Below, piece after piece: positions 26,007 to 34,448 of a stretch of DNA of 64,000 nucleotides. The translations under genes and the position numbers were made by a program. Origin of the DNA: a bacterium (GTDB lineage Bacteria > Patescibacteriota > Saccharimonadia > Saccharimonadales > Saccharimonadaceae). Location: the NCBI GenBank assembly GCA_004561445.1, contig SFVX01000001.1:124001-188000 (forward strand). The letters are read 5' to 3'. The notes under the pieces are model-generated. The model was not told the origin of the DNA, did no database searches, and saw nothing but the letters and a program-made list of their open reading frames with translations. Within the stretch, counting starts at the first letter, position 1, and each line of letters starts with the position of its first letter.

Positions 26007-26963
26007 TTATTGTATCAACTTCCTTTTTGCCTTTGTAGTGGCGCGCTTGCGGGCGGTATCGGCGTCGACGGTGCGTTTGGCGTACTCGGCAGCATGAACG
26101 TCGACGTGAAACCTATTCATATCTTCAGCAATACGTTCGGCTTGCGGAATATTGGTCGCAGTTTTAATAATGTGGGGTTTTGATGTCTCGGTAGTAGCAC
26201 GGCGAATTTGTTCAACGCTTGGGCGCTCGGATTGAACGCTAGCAAGCGGACGCTTATTAAGTTGAATGCTAGCCGCATCAAGATTGTAATGGCCGCCTTC
26301 TTTTTGATCGCCGATGATTTTGCCATGGCTTAGCGTAATAACGCGACGGCGAAGCTGATTGACGATTTTTTCATCATGAGTGGTGACAAGAATAGTAGTA
26401 CCAAAGTTATTAATTTCTTCGAGCAAATGAACAATACCCCAAGAAGTCTCTGGGTCGAGGTTACCAGTCGGCTCATCGGCGATGAGGATTTTCGGTTGAC
26501 GTGCCATTGAGCGCGCGATTGCGACGCGTTGACGCTGACCACCGGAGAGCTGGCCTGGAAATTTGTGCCCTTGATCGGCAAGGCCCACTAGCTCAAGCAC
26601 TTTTGGTACCGTGCGACGGATTTCGGCGTTTGAAACACCGACAATCTCGAGCGCAAAAGCAACGTTTTCGTAGACGGTGCGATTAGGCAAGAGCTTAAAG
26701 TCCTGAAAAACTACACCAATGCGACGGCGAAGATGCGGAATATGGCGTTTTTTCATGTATTCATAATCAATGCCACCGACCATCACCTTGCCACTGGTCG
26801 GAGTTTCTTCCTTGGTAAGCATCTTGATTAGCGTAGATTTGCCGGCACCAGATTTACCGACCAAAAAGACAAATTCCTTTGGTTGAATATGAAGCGAAAT
26901 ATTATCTAGCGCAGGTTTCTTGTCACCAGGATAGTATTTAACAACATCGTCAAGTAGGATCAT
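26007..26963 (-). CDS. ftsE: Cell-division ATPase FtsE with a 90-residue C-terminal extension
   Basis: An ABC ATPase that drives FtsX. Walker A GKSGAGKST is at 36-44, signature LSGGQRQRVAIARS near 140, Walker B ILIADEPTGNLD near 160 and the H-loop in VTTHD. The canonical FtsE ends near residue 225; here about 90 further residues, charged and probably disordered, run to KAKRKLIQ. The ATG is 6 bases after TAATAT (26970-26975), suggesting leaderless translation at the head of the operon. Confidence 0.95.
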   Translation of the reverse strand: MILLDDVVKYYPGDKKPALDNISLHIQPKEFVFLVGKSGAGKSTLIKMLTKEETPTSGKVMVGGIDYEYMKKRHIPHLRRRIGVVFQDFKLLPNRTVYENVAFALEIVGVSNAEIRRTVPKVLELVGLADQGHKFPGQLSGGQRQRVAIARSMARQPKILIADEPTGNLDPETSWGIVHLLEEINNFGTTILVTTHDEKIVNQLRRRVITLSHGKIIGDQKEGGHYNLDAASIQLNKRPLASVQSERPSVEQIRRATTETSKPHIIKTATNIPQAERIAEDMNRFHVDVHAAEYAKRTVDADTARKRATTKAKRKLIQ

Positions 26964-27071
26964 ATCTTTATATTAACATGAGCGTCTTCAGATGTCCAAA
27001 TCGACGATAAGATTGCACTTATGCTTTATTTTATTTTTGGTCTATTTTAAGCTTCTTGTAGGCTAAAAATT

Positions 27072-28160
27072 CTAGACATTTTGGCCAGCAGCTTCATCGA
27101 GGTAGCTCGTAATGAAGTTGTCTATTTTGCCGTCTAATACTGCATCGGCATCATTTTCTTCGTATTTTGTGCGCGTATCTTTAACGAGTTTGTATGGATG
27201 TAATACGTAATTGCGAATTTGTTGGCCCCATGAGGCCGACTCACCTGCGCGCAGCGAATCAATAGATTCGGCGTTTTGCTCCTGCATCATTTGTTGAAGT
27301 TTACCACGCAAGATTTCCATCGCTTTCTCTTTATTTTGGAGTTGAGAGCGTTCGTTTTGAATGGCAACGACAGTATTTGTTGGAATATGCGTAATACGTA
27401 CAGCAGAGTTAGTCGTATTTACGGACTGACCACCATGGCCTCCAGAGTGATAGACGTCAATGCGAAGATCTTTTGGATTAATCTGAACCTCAGAGTCGTC
27501 ACGAATGACTGGTAAGACTTCGACCAATGCGAAGGAAGTCTGACGCAAATGATCAGCATTGAATGGGCTTTGACGCACGAGACGATGCGTACCATGCTCA
27601 GACTTGAGCTGGCCGTAAATATTATGGCCTGAAATTTCAAGGACAGAAGTTTTAATTCCAGCTTCTTCCCCATCGATACGATCTAGAATTTGTACCTTAT
27701 AGCCGTGACGCTCCGTCCAGCGCAAGTACATTCGCTCAAGCATACTCGCCCAGTCCATTGCTTCGGTGCCACCAGCGCCAGAAGTAATACGCAAAATTGC
27801 ATCATTATGGTCGTGCTTACCAGTAAAACGCAAAGCACGGCGTAAGTCCGCAAAAGATTGCTCCATAGCAGTAAGTTGATCAGCAAACTCGTCAACGAGC
27901 GATTCGTCGCCGAGTGCCATAAGCTCAGAAATATCGTTTAGTTGAGTTTTGAGTAAAGTCCAAGGATCTAGCTCTTCATGAAGATTGGCTAGTGCGGTAG
28001 TTTTTTCGCGTGCGTTATCTGGATTGTTCCAGATTTCTGGTACGGCAACTTCTTTTTCAAGTTCAGAAAGGGTAGCCAGGCGTTGGTCAAGGTTTAGTTT
28101 TTCCCAGCTGGCCTGAAAATCGGCCTGCAAAATATCTAGACGCTTACTTAGGTCGAACAT
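27072..28160 (-). CDS. prfB: Peptide chain release factor 2
   Basis: RF2 ends translation at UAA and UGA. The codon-recognition motif SPF (RQSPFNADH) and the catalytic GGQ (GGHGGQSVNTTNSAVRI) are visible. The 362-residue frame is uninterrupted: the programmed +1 frameshift seen in many bacteria is absent, so autoregulation by UGA readthrough does not apply. Presence of RF2 shows that UGA is a stop in this organism, unlike in Gracilibacteria and SR1. The ATG follows a TACAAT -10 (28167-28172) by 6 bases. Confidence 0.96.
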   Translation of the reverse strand: MFDLSKRLDILQADFQASWEKLNLDQRLATLSELEKEVAVPEIWNNPDNAREKTTALANLHEELDPWTLLKTQLNDISELMALGDESLVDEFADQLTAMEQSFADLRRALRFTGKHDHNDAILRITSGAGGTEAMDWASMLERMYLRWTERHGYKVQILDRIDGEEAGIKTSVLEISGHNIYGQLKSEHGTHRLVRQSPFNADHLRQTSFALVEVLPVIRDDSEVQINPKDLRIDVYHSGGHGGQSVNTTNSAVRITHIPTNTVVAIQNERSQLQNKEKAMEILRGKLQQMMQEQNAESIDSLRAGESASWGQQIRNYVLHPYKLVKDTRTKYEENDADAVLDGKIDNFITSYLDEAAGQNV

Positions 28161-28180
28161 GAGTTAATTGTACTACACTT

Positions 28181-28828
28181 TTATTCTGGAAGCTTGAATA
28201 TGGGGAGGTTTTTAATGTCGTAGCTGGCGATTTGCGTGCGCCTAAGAGCAGTTAGATAAGCGCCACAGCCAAGGTCTTTACCGATATCTTCGGCGAGCGT
28301 GCGGATATAGGTGCCGCTACTAACATGGCAGCGGATTTTCGCGCTCGGGTAGTCGAAGTCCAGAATATCGATAGAATAGATTTGGATTTTGCGAACTGGA
28401 ATTTCTACTTCTTTGCCAGCGCGGGCTAGTTTATAGGCACGCTGACCATTGATTTTGATGGCGGAGTAGGCAGGTGGAGTTTGTTCAATTTCGCCGACAA
28501 ATTTCTGGATAGTTTGCTCAAATTGCTCACGAGAAATTAACTCTGCGGAAGTTTGCGTAATCTCGCCCTCAGGATCGCCAGTAGTCGAAGTAGAACCAAG
28601 ACGAAGCGTAGCTTCGTAAACTTTGTCGAGTTTCATAAATTCGGAGCATCTTTTTGTTGCCTTACCCGCCATTAAAATAAGAAGTCCCGTGGCAAAAGGA
28701 TCAAGTGTGCCAGTATGCCCAACTTTCACTTTGTGCCCTTCGCGCTCAGAAAGTACACGACGCACGCGTGCGACAGCACCAAAGCTAGTAATTCCGGCCG
28801 GTTTATCAACAAAAATAATTTCTTCCAT
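28181..28828 (-). CDS. truB: tRNA pseudouridine-55 synthase TruB (short form)
   Basis: Makes pseudouridine 55 in the T-loop of tRNAs. The catalytic motif GHTGTLDPFATGLL holds the Asp nucleophile. KVYEATLRLG and SSGTYIRTLAEDIG are family motifs. At 215 residues it stops after the catalytic domain and lacks the C-terminal PUA-like part of longer homologues. It ends 20 bases before the prfB start. The ATG is 6 bases after TATAAT (28835-28840), back to back with the promoter of the divergent gene at 28860. Confidence 0.94.
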   Translation of the reverse strand: MEEIIFVDKPAGITSFGAVARVRRVLSEREGHKVKVGHTGTLDPFATGLLILMAGKATKRCSEFMKLDKVYEATLRLGSTSTTGDPEGEITQTSAELISREQFEQTIQKFVGEIEQTPPAYSAIKINGQRAYKLARAGKEVEIPVRKIQIYSIDILDFDYPSAKIRCHVSSGTYIRTLAEDIGKDLGCGAYLTALRRTQIASYDIKNLPIFKLPE

Positions 28829-28834
28829 GCGTTT

Positions 28835-28853
28835 ATTATAAATGTTTTATACT
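28835..28853. promoter_or_regulatory. Divergent overlapping leaderless promoters
   Basis: TATAAT on the minus strand (28835-28840) serves truB and TATACT on the plus strand (28848-28853) serves the gene at 28860. Each lies exactly 6 bases before its ATG. The two start codons are only 31 bases apart. Confidence 0.65.
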
Positions 28854-28859
28854 AAAAGT

Positions 28860-29774
28860 ATGGAACAAGATCCCGGGAATAAGAAGTTTGAGAATAACAA
28901 GTGGGACATGCTTCGCGAGCCGGAATTCAAAGACAGGACGGAAGAAACTCCCGAGAAAAAACGCGAACGCACTGATGCCGAGAAGGCGAGAATCGCCGAA
29001 AGAGTTTTATCGGCTGAAGAAACTGCAATTTTAGCGCGGGATTATTTTGAGCGCGCGAAAGCGGAAGCGCCAACAAGAGCAAAAGGATACATTTCAAATA
29101 TGCTCGATACAGAGACTGCTTTTAGAAAACAAGTTAAACGTGCGCAGGAACGTGGCGAAAGCCATATTAGTCGCAAAGAGTTCGAAATTTGGGAAGATGA
29201 TTATGAATCAGACTGGAAGCACGCACATGAAGAAATGCGTCGCGGTGATATTGTGACATCTAAGGCTGAGGCTGAAATTGAGTCGGCATTAATGCTAAGT
29301 GACGGAGATGCTTTGAATGACACGATTGAAGCGCAAGCGGGACATTTTTACTTTGAACGTAGTAAGGCGCTGGACGATGCGATTCGCGCATCTGACGATC
29401 CGAAACGCAACGAAGACTTAGCGAAGCTAGGTAGCTTTTTGAGTAGCGTGCAAGAACACCTAAACTACAAATATATGGATATGCGTGGTAGCGATGCATG
29501 GGAATTTGAATCTTACGACCGACAACGCACAAAAGCGCACAACGATCTAATTAGACATCTAAATAGTCTAAATGACCTGGCGCGCAAGTATGGCGTCCGG
29601 CCATTTACGATGCGCAATTTCTGGACAAGCGAACAATCGCTTAGATCCGATCCAGAACCCGTCAAGCAGCGTATGCGTCATGATAGACATCAAGTCGAGG
29701 CTTATTGTAGAAACGCTTTTACGCGTTTGCACGAAAGCGCGGAACGCCAAGCCGAGCGTCGCTCCTTCTTCTAA
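28860..29774 (+). CDS. Charged helical protein of unknown function
   Basis: A 304-residue, very charged, almost wholly helical cytoplasmic protein with no recognised motif. Glu/Arg/Lys-rich segments dominate (EKKRERTDAEKARIAERV, SAEETAILARDYFERAKAE). An ATG 18 bases upstream (28842) precedes the -10 and is excluded; ATG 28860 fits the leaderless spacing. A weak hairpin (CCGCT/AGCGG at 29782-29799) follows. The function is unknown. Confidence 0.72.
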   Translation: MEQDPGNKKFENNKWDMLREPEFKDRTEETPEKKRERTDAEKARIAERVLSAEETAILARDYFERAKAEAPTRAKGYISNMLDTETAFRKQVKRAQERGESHISRKEFEIWEDDYESDWKHAHEEMRRGDIVTSKAEAEIESALMLSDGDALNDTIEAQAGHFYFERSKALDDAIRASDDPKRNEDLAKLGSFLSSVQEHLNYKYMDMRGSDAWEFESYDRQRTKAHNDLIRHLNSLNDLARKYGVRPFTMRNFWTSEQSLRSDPEPVKQRMRHDRHQVEAYCRNAFTRLHESAERQAERRSFF

Positions 29775-29801
29775 AATTCGCCCGCTGCTAGTCTAGCGGT
29801 A

Positions 29802-29830
29802 TTGACTTTTTGACGCAAATATGCTATAAT
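29802..29830 (+). promoter_or_regulatory. Promoter of the 90-residue unknown gene
   Basis: TTGACT (29802-29807), 17-base spacer, TGCTATAAT with the -10 at 29825-29830. The leader is about 45 bases and carries a strong GGGGGTG Shine-Dalgarno. Confidence 0.85.
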
Positions 29831-29881
29831 GGGATTGATGCATTAATTTTGCTCAAGAATATATCGTCAGGGGGTGATATT

Positions 29882-30154
29882 ATGTTTGACGTAAACGAAT
29901 GCACGCAAATTGTAGAAAGGATGAATAAGGAAGATTTTCATCAGCAAATCGTGCGTGGGGTGCTGGCTAGCAACGAGTTTTCGCGACTGATGTCGATTGG
30001 ACTGAGTGCCATCGACGAAGACGACAAAAGACGTATCTGTAGCCAGCTAACAGCTGCAAAAGTTCCGGTAGAGTATTCTCCCGAGGAGGGGTTTGATGAA
30101 AATCTGGTCCGCTTGGCGAACTGCATTACGGCTCGCGCCGTCAGTGTACGTTAG
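29882..30154 (+). CDS. Small protein of unknown function
   Basis: A 90-residue protein, MFDVNECTQIVERM..., with three or four helices and no membrane span. An upstream in-frame ATG (29810) lies within the promoter, so ATG 29882 with GGGGGTGAT before it is the start. It is a single-gene unit with a consensus promoter and a terminator, which suggests strong expression. I do not recognise the family. Confidence 0.7.
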   Translation: MFDVNECTQIVERMNKEDFHQQIVRGVLASNEFSRLMSIGLSAIDEDDKRRICSQLTAAKVPVEYSPEEGFDENLVRLANCITARAVSVR

Positions 30155-30164
30155 GTCATCCAAC

Positions 30165-30200
30165 AAATGTCGCCCCTGTAATTGGGACGACATTTTCTTT
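30165..30200. terminator. Terminator between two convergent genes
   Basis: AAATGTCG-CCCCTGTAATTGGGA-CGACATTT followed by TCTTTATTT; A/T on both flanks. Confidence 0.8.
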
Positions 30201-30774
30201 ATTTGTACTTAGCAAGGAAGCTTTCCATAGATGCTTGATCAACATTGTCAACACGATCATAAATGACGCCGTCTTTGAGATAGATTAACGTTGGCGCATT
30301 GTCAGAGCCAAGAGTAAGTTTAGTAGCAACGGCGGTCGGATAATCCTTATCGTTGACGCTAGTAGCATTAAAGCGATAGATATTGATGTCGGATTCGTTC
30401 TTGAGATAGTTGGCGAGATTTTTACCATAGCTATCACAGTACGAGCCACAGTCTTTACTAGTAATGTACACGAAACCACTAGCTTTAGTATTATAAACCC
30501 AGTCGATGATAGCAGCACCACTAATTACAACCATACCGTCACTGTCACGATGATTATCTTGAATAGAAGTAGATAGCGAATCTTTATAACGGCTCGCGTC
30601 GATAAGCTCATAGCGATCAGCAAGCGAGGCAAAAGTAATCGCAAGCGTCAGCGCAATAATAATCGCAGTTAACATACTAAAAAATAGACAAACTGGGAGC
30701 GTGCTAGAGTTTTTTGCACAGGCATCGCAAGTTTTATCACATTTTTTATCTGATTTAGTTTTTTTGGTTGTCAT
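30199..30774 (-). CDS. Membrane-anchored thioredoxin-like protein with a CXXXC site
   Basis: An N-terminal Cys cluster (C12, C16, C19) lies on the cytoplasmic side of one membrane span (about residues 30-52). Outside, residues about 85-190 form a thioredoxin-like domain: SGFVYITSKDC with the next Cys four positions later (C109, C113), and the cis-Pro segment NAPTLIYLKDG. The active site is therefore CGSYC, one residue longer than the usual CXXC. It may act as a disulfide oxidoreductase, or the odd spacing may change its chemistry. It stands alone between terminators. Confidence 0.75.
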   Translation of the reverse strand: MTTKKTKSDKKCDKTCDACAKNSSTLPVCLFFSMLTAIIIALTLAITFASLADRYELIDASRYKDSLSTSIQDNHRDSDGMVVISGAAIIDWVYNTKASGFVYITSKDCGSYCDSYGKNLANYLKNESDINIYRFNATSVNDKDYPTAVATKLTLGSDNAPTLIYLKDGVIYDRVDNVDQASMESFLAKYK

Positions 30775-30827
30775 TTTCTCACCCTTTAGTACTTATGCTT
30801 ATTTTAGCACATATTACGATAGTCAAC

Positions 30828-30856
30828 AAAAAGCCACCCCGCAACTGAGGTGGCTG
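30828..30856 (-). terminator. rnj terminator
   Basis: AGCCACC-TCAGTTGCGG-GGTGGCT followed by T5 on the minus strand. Confidence 0.88.
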
Positions 30857-30860
30857 ATTT

Positions 30861-33023
30861 TTAAACTTTATTGATGACTGGAATTACGATAGGCGTGTGG
30901 CCAGTAGCATCAAAGAGAATATGCGTAACGTCCTCTTTAATCTCTTCTTTGAGAGCCTTAATATCGGAATCATTGGCGATATTACGATCGGTTTTGGCGC
31001 GCAAGTAGTGACGAATCTTGCCGATTAACTCTTCAGAGTTGTCGAGATAGATAAAGGCGCGCGAGACGATGTCTGGCGTCTTAATAAGGCGACCAGTCTT
31101 TTTACTAAGCGTCAAGATGACAACAAAGATGCCTTCGCGAGAAATGTGGATACGGTCTTTGACGACGGCTTCGTTGACCTGGCGATCAGCGTCATCGTAA
31201 AGCTTATTGCCGACCGAGATACGACCGTTTTTATGAATGGTCTGGTCTGGCATGAGCTCGATAATATCACCGTCATCCGCGACTAGAATATTGTCGCGCG
31301 GAATGCCGACAACATTCTCGGCCATTTCAGCATTGTGCTGAAGCATATAGAATTCGCCATGGTATGGAACGTAGTTCTTTGGATGCAAATCGGTAACATA
31401 TTTGACGTGATCCTCGTAATAGGCATGGCCAGAAAGATGAAGTGGACCAATATTCGTAATATGAGTCTTGCCATTTTGAATTACCTGTGCGCCTTCGCGA
31501 AGGAGGCCACCGACGGTAGTAGTGACTTTTGGCTCATTGCCCGGAATTGGATTGGAGCTAAAGACGATGGTGTCGCTAGCTTTGATCTTGATATAGCGAT
31601 GAGCGCCAGAGACCATGCGATTGAGCACGGCGTTAAGCTCACCCTGAGAACCAGTACAAACAATTGTAACTTTCTCATCTGGAAGTTTAACAATATCTTC
31701 CATTTTCATGATGACGTCTTTTGGCACCTTAATAGCACGTGCACGAAGCGCAACTTCGACGTTATTAATCATCGAATAACCGGCAAAAGCGACTTTACGA
31801 CCACGCTTAGCGGCCTCATGGAGAACAAGCTCGATACGCTTAACCTGAGACGAGAAGCAGGAAATAATTACACGACCAGAGGCGTAGTGGTCCATAACAC
31901 GACCCATATTTTCACCGACGTCAAATTCGCTGTGCGGGTGTGTACCTGGTGTATCAATATTGGTCGATTCGTTCAAAAGAACTGCAATTCCCTCAGTATT
32001 AGCAATATTGACCAAATAATCGTAATCGGCTGGCGTGTCCATCGGATTGGTCTCAAAGCGCCAGTCGCCAGAAAGCACGATGTTGCCGTTTGGCGTACGG
32101 AACAAAATCGAAGTGTTACCTGGAATCGAATGCAACATATGAATAAATTCACAAGATAAATGCTGAGTAAGCTGGATTTTCTTGTGGTCAAGTGGATTGA
32201 CGATCTGGTAATTCATTTCTGGTACATCGCTCAGCTCAGACATCTGACGCTTAATCATGCCAATAGTAAACGGTGTAGCGTAAATTGGAACGAGCGGGCC
32301 AAAGAAAGGTAAAAGATGCTTACAGGCGCCAATGTGATCAAGATGGGCGTGTGTAAAGAGAATAGCTTTGACTTTCTCGCGATTGTCTTCGAGATATTTG
32401 GAAGCTGGGATCATATAATTGACGCCCGGATAGTCATTGTCAGCAAAAAGCGTACCCATATCGACAAGAACGATTTCGCCCTGATACTCGATGGCGGTCA
32501 TGTTTTTACCGATACCATTTTCGCCAAGGCCGCCGATTGGAATAATGCGAACAGCGTCTTTGTGTGGACGAGCGGCGCGCAGCTGACTCATAGTCACTTG
32601 GTTGCCATGATAGCCGTTGTAGCGCGATTTATTAACTGGAATGCCAATGATGTGTTGAGTTGCCTGAGCATTAACATCTTGACTGAGCATGCGCTGATGA
32701 TGCACCATCTCGCCTTTGCGCGTAGAAACTAGTAAATTAACGTCGCGGCGTTTTTCGGTAGATTCAGACTTGGCTTTCTTGGTTTTGGCTGCGGTTTTGA
32801 CGGTTTTAGCAGATTTAACGGCAGTCTTGGTAGTCTTTTTGGCGGTCTTGATCGATTTTTTGCTCTGGACGAGCCTTTCGTCTTTGCCGCCTGGCGCAAA
32901 ATTGGCGTTAAAATTGCGTTTTTGATTCTCTTCGAATTGTTTTTTGATGTCTGGAAGGCGCTCGGCACGGCTTTTTAATAATCTAGCGCGGCGTTCGGCC
33001 TCGGCCTGACTTTTTTCGTTCAT
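30861..33023 (-). CDS. rnj: Ribonuclease J with a long basic N-terminal extension
   Basis: RNase J is a metallo-beta-lactamase ribonuclease with 5'-exonuclease and endonuclease action in mRNA decay and rRNA maturation. The zinc motif HAHLDH is at 225-230. Beta-CASP motifs follow (SGDWRFE, CTGSQGE, LHLSGHAYYED). The fold begins near residue 157; before it lies an about 155-residue Lys/Ala/Thr-rich tail that is probably disordered and RNA-binding. Typical RNase J is about 555 residues, so the tail explains the 720. A consensus promoter and a leader of about 95 bases precede it. Confidence 0.94.
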   Translation of the reverse strand: MNEKSQAEAERRARLLKSRAERLPDIKKQFEENQKRNFNANFAPGGKDERLVQSKKSIKTAKKTTKTAVKSAKTVKTAAKTKKAKSESTEKRRDVNLLVSTRKGEMVHHQRMLSQDVNAQATQHIIGIPVNKSRYNGYHGNQVTMSQLRAARPHKDAVRIIPIGGLGENGIGKNMTAIEYQGEIVLVDMGTLFADNDYPGVNYMIPASKYLEDNREKVKAILFTHAHLDHIGACKHLLPFFGPLVPIYATPFTIGMIKRQMSELSDVPEMNYQIVNPLDHKKIQLTQHLSCEFIHMLHSIPGNTSILFRTPNGNIVLSGDWRFETNPMDTPADYDYLVNIANTEGIAVLLNESTNIDTPGTHPHSEFDVGENMGRVMDHYASGRVIISCFSSQVKRIELVLHEAAKRGRKVAFAGYSMINNVEVALRARAIKVPKDVIMKMEDIVKLPDEKVTIVCTGSQGELNAVLNRMVSGAHRYIKIKASDTIVFSSNPIPGNEPKVTTTVGGLLREGAQVIQNGKTHITNIGPLHLSGHAYYEDHVKYVTDLHPKNYVPYHGEFYMLQHNAEMAENVVGIPRDNILVADDGDIIELMPDQTIHKNGRISVGNKLYDDADRQVNEAVVKDRIHISREGIFVVILTLSKKTGRLIKTPDIVSRAFIYLDNSEELIGKIRHYLRAKTDRNIANDSDIKALKEEIKEDVTHILFDATGHTPIVIPVINKV

Positions 33024-33059
33024 TTATTTCCTTTTTGTTAAAAGCTAATATATCCCCAC

Positions 33060-33115
33060 ACTTAAGGCGCAAAACTGTCTAAAGAGTAAATATTTGTTGC
33101 GCAAATAAGTAAAAA
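33060..33115 (-). promoter_or_regulatory. Hairpin in the rnj leader
   Basis: On the minus strand ACTTATTTGCGCAAC pairs imperfectly with TTTTGCGCCTTAAGT about 30 bases on. It is a candidate site for control by RNase J itself; this is inferred from position only. Confidence 0.4.
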
Positions 33116-33125
33116 AGTTATTTAG

Positions 33126-33154
33126 ATTATATCAAAAATCCCGAGACTTGTCAA
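33126..33154 (-). promoter_or_regulatory. Consensus promoter of rnj
   Basis: On the minus strand TTGACA (33149-33154), 17-base spacer, TATAAT (33126-33131). Confidence 0.9.
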
Positions 33155-33167
33155 AGCAGGCTTAGTA

Positions 33168-33196
33168 TTGACTTTTTGGGTAAAGTTTGCTATACT
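33168..33196 (+). promoter_or_regulatory. Promoter of nusA
   Basis: TTGACT (33168-33173), 17-base spacer, TGCTATACT with the -10 at 33191-33196. It is divergent to the rnj promoter. Confidence 0.88.
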
Positions 33197-33214
33197 GGAA
33201 GTATACATAATTTG

Positions 33215-33240
33215 GCCGGCGCGAAAAGCGACGGCATTTT
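33215..33240 (+). terminator. Attenuator-like hairpin in the nusA leader
   Basis: GCCG-G-CGC-GAAAA-GCG-A-CGGC followed by ATTTTT, 12-48 bases after the start site and upstream of the nusA Shine-Dalgarno (AAAGGA). It looks like a short intrinsic terminator in the leader of a transcription-elongation factor gene. Confidence 0.55.
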
Positions 33241-33262
33241 TAAAGTCTAAAGAAAGGATAAA

Positions 33263-34405
33263 ATGAACTTAGATCTAGAACAGATGATCGCGATGGTTGA
33301 TATTATTTCCGAAGAAAAAGATCTGCCAAAAGATACCGTACTTGACGTAATTCAACAAGCGATTGCCGCCGCTTGGCGCAAAGACAACGGCGAAAAAGAT
33401 ATGAATGTCCGTTGCGAACTTGATTTGAATTCTGGTGAGGCCGTAGCATATGTAGCCCGCGAAGTGATTGAAGACGGCGTAGCATATAACCCTGCTACCG
33501 AGATTCCAGTCTCCGAAGCTGCAGGTTACGAAATTGGCGAAATTTACGAAGAAGCTTTCCCTGTTGGGAGCTTCTCGCGCGTAGCTTCGACTACTGCCAA
33601 GCAGGTCGCCGTACAGCGCCTACGCGACGCCGAGCGCGATGTTGTACTCTCGATGTACGAAGACAAGATTGGCACGGTTGTAAATGGTACTGTAACCCGT
33701 GTCGATCAACGCTGTGTACGCGTGGATCTTGGTAAAACCACTGGTATTATGCCAAAATCTGAGCAAATCGATGGCGAGTACTACGCAATCGGCTCCCGCA
33801 TCAAGGTTTTGATTGTTCGCGTTGAACGCAATGAGCGTGGCGCACAGTTGATTTTGAGCCGTGGCTCGGCCGCCTTTATTGAATATCTCTTCCGTCAAGA
33901 AGTACCAGAAATTGAGAATGGCACAGTAGAGATTAAGGCGATTGCTCGCGAAGCTGGTCGCCGTACTAAGATTGCCGTGACAGCGCTCGTACCAGGTATC
34001 GACCCAGTCGGCACCTTTGTTGGTGGTCGCGGCGTGCGCGTTCAGGCCGTAATGAACGAAATCGGTGATCGCGAGAAGATTGATATTATCAACTGGAGCG
34101 ATAACACTTCTGAGTTTATTCGCGAAGCTTTGAGCCCAGCCGAAATTCAACGCGTCGAAATCGACGGCAAGAAGGCAACTGTATATGTCGCAAAAGACCA
34201 ACAGTCGATTGCAATTGGCCGCATCGGTCAAAACGTTCGCCTAGCCTCGGAGCTAACCGGCTTTGAAATCAAGGTTGAAGTCGCCGCTGCGCCTGAGAAG
34301 AAGAAAAAGAAGAATGTCGAAGATTCTTTACTTTCGGCGATTGATGACGCTGAGGAAGCTGAAGCTATCGATGCCGCTGATGGCGAGACTGATCTTGGCG
34401 AGTAG
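33263..34405 (+). CDS. nusA: Transcription elongation/termination factor NusA
   Basis: NusA binds RNA polymerase and nascent RNA and modulates pausing, termination and antitermination. The N-terminal polymerase-binding domain covers about residues 1-125, followed by an S1 domain (GTVVNGTVTRVDQRCVRVDL, about 137-200). Two KH domains follow (GRRTKIAVTALVPGIDPVG...GVRVQAVMNEIG and ATVYVAKDQQSIAIGRIGQN). An acidic tail of about 40 residues after a Lys run ends the protein; the helix-hairpin-helix repeats of proteobacterial NusA are missing. It is monocistronic here, not joined to rimP or infB. Confidence 0.96.
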   Translation: MNLDLEQMIAMVDIISEEKDLPKDTVLDVIQQAIAAAWRKDNGEKDMNVRCELDLNSGEAVAYVAREVIEDGVAYNPATEIPVSEAAGYEIGEIYEEAFPVGSFSRVASTTAKQVAVQRLRDAERDVVLSMYEDKIGTVVNGTVTRVDQRCVRVDLGKTTGIMPKSEQIDGEYYAIGSRIKVLIVRVERNERGAQLILSRGSAAFIEYLFRQEVPEIENGTVEIKAIAREAGRRTKIAVTALVPGIDPVGTFVGGRGVRVQAVMNEIGDREKIDIINWSDNTSEFIREALSPAEIQRVEIDGKKATVYVAKDQQSIAIGRIGQNVRLASELTGFEIKVEVAAAPEKKKKKNVEDSLLSAIDDAEEAEAIDAADGETDLGE

Positions 34406-34414
34406 ATAGCCGCT

Positions 34415-34448
34415 TAAAAATACCCCCTTGCCGGGGGTATTTTTTATT
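34415..34448. terminator. Bidirectional terminator between nusA and the DUF2130 gene
   Basis: AAAAATACCCCC-TTGCC-GGGGGTATTTTTT between convergent genes. Confidence 0.92.

Noticed and set aside
27072..28160. Programmed frameshift in prfB
   Set aside because: The frame is continuous from ATG to stop and shows no early in-frame UGA or frameshift site.
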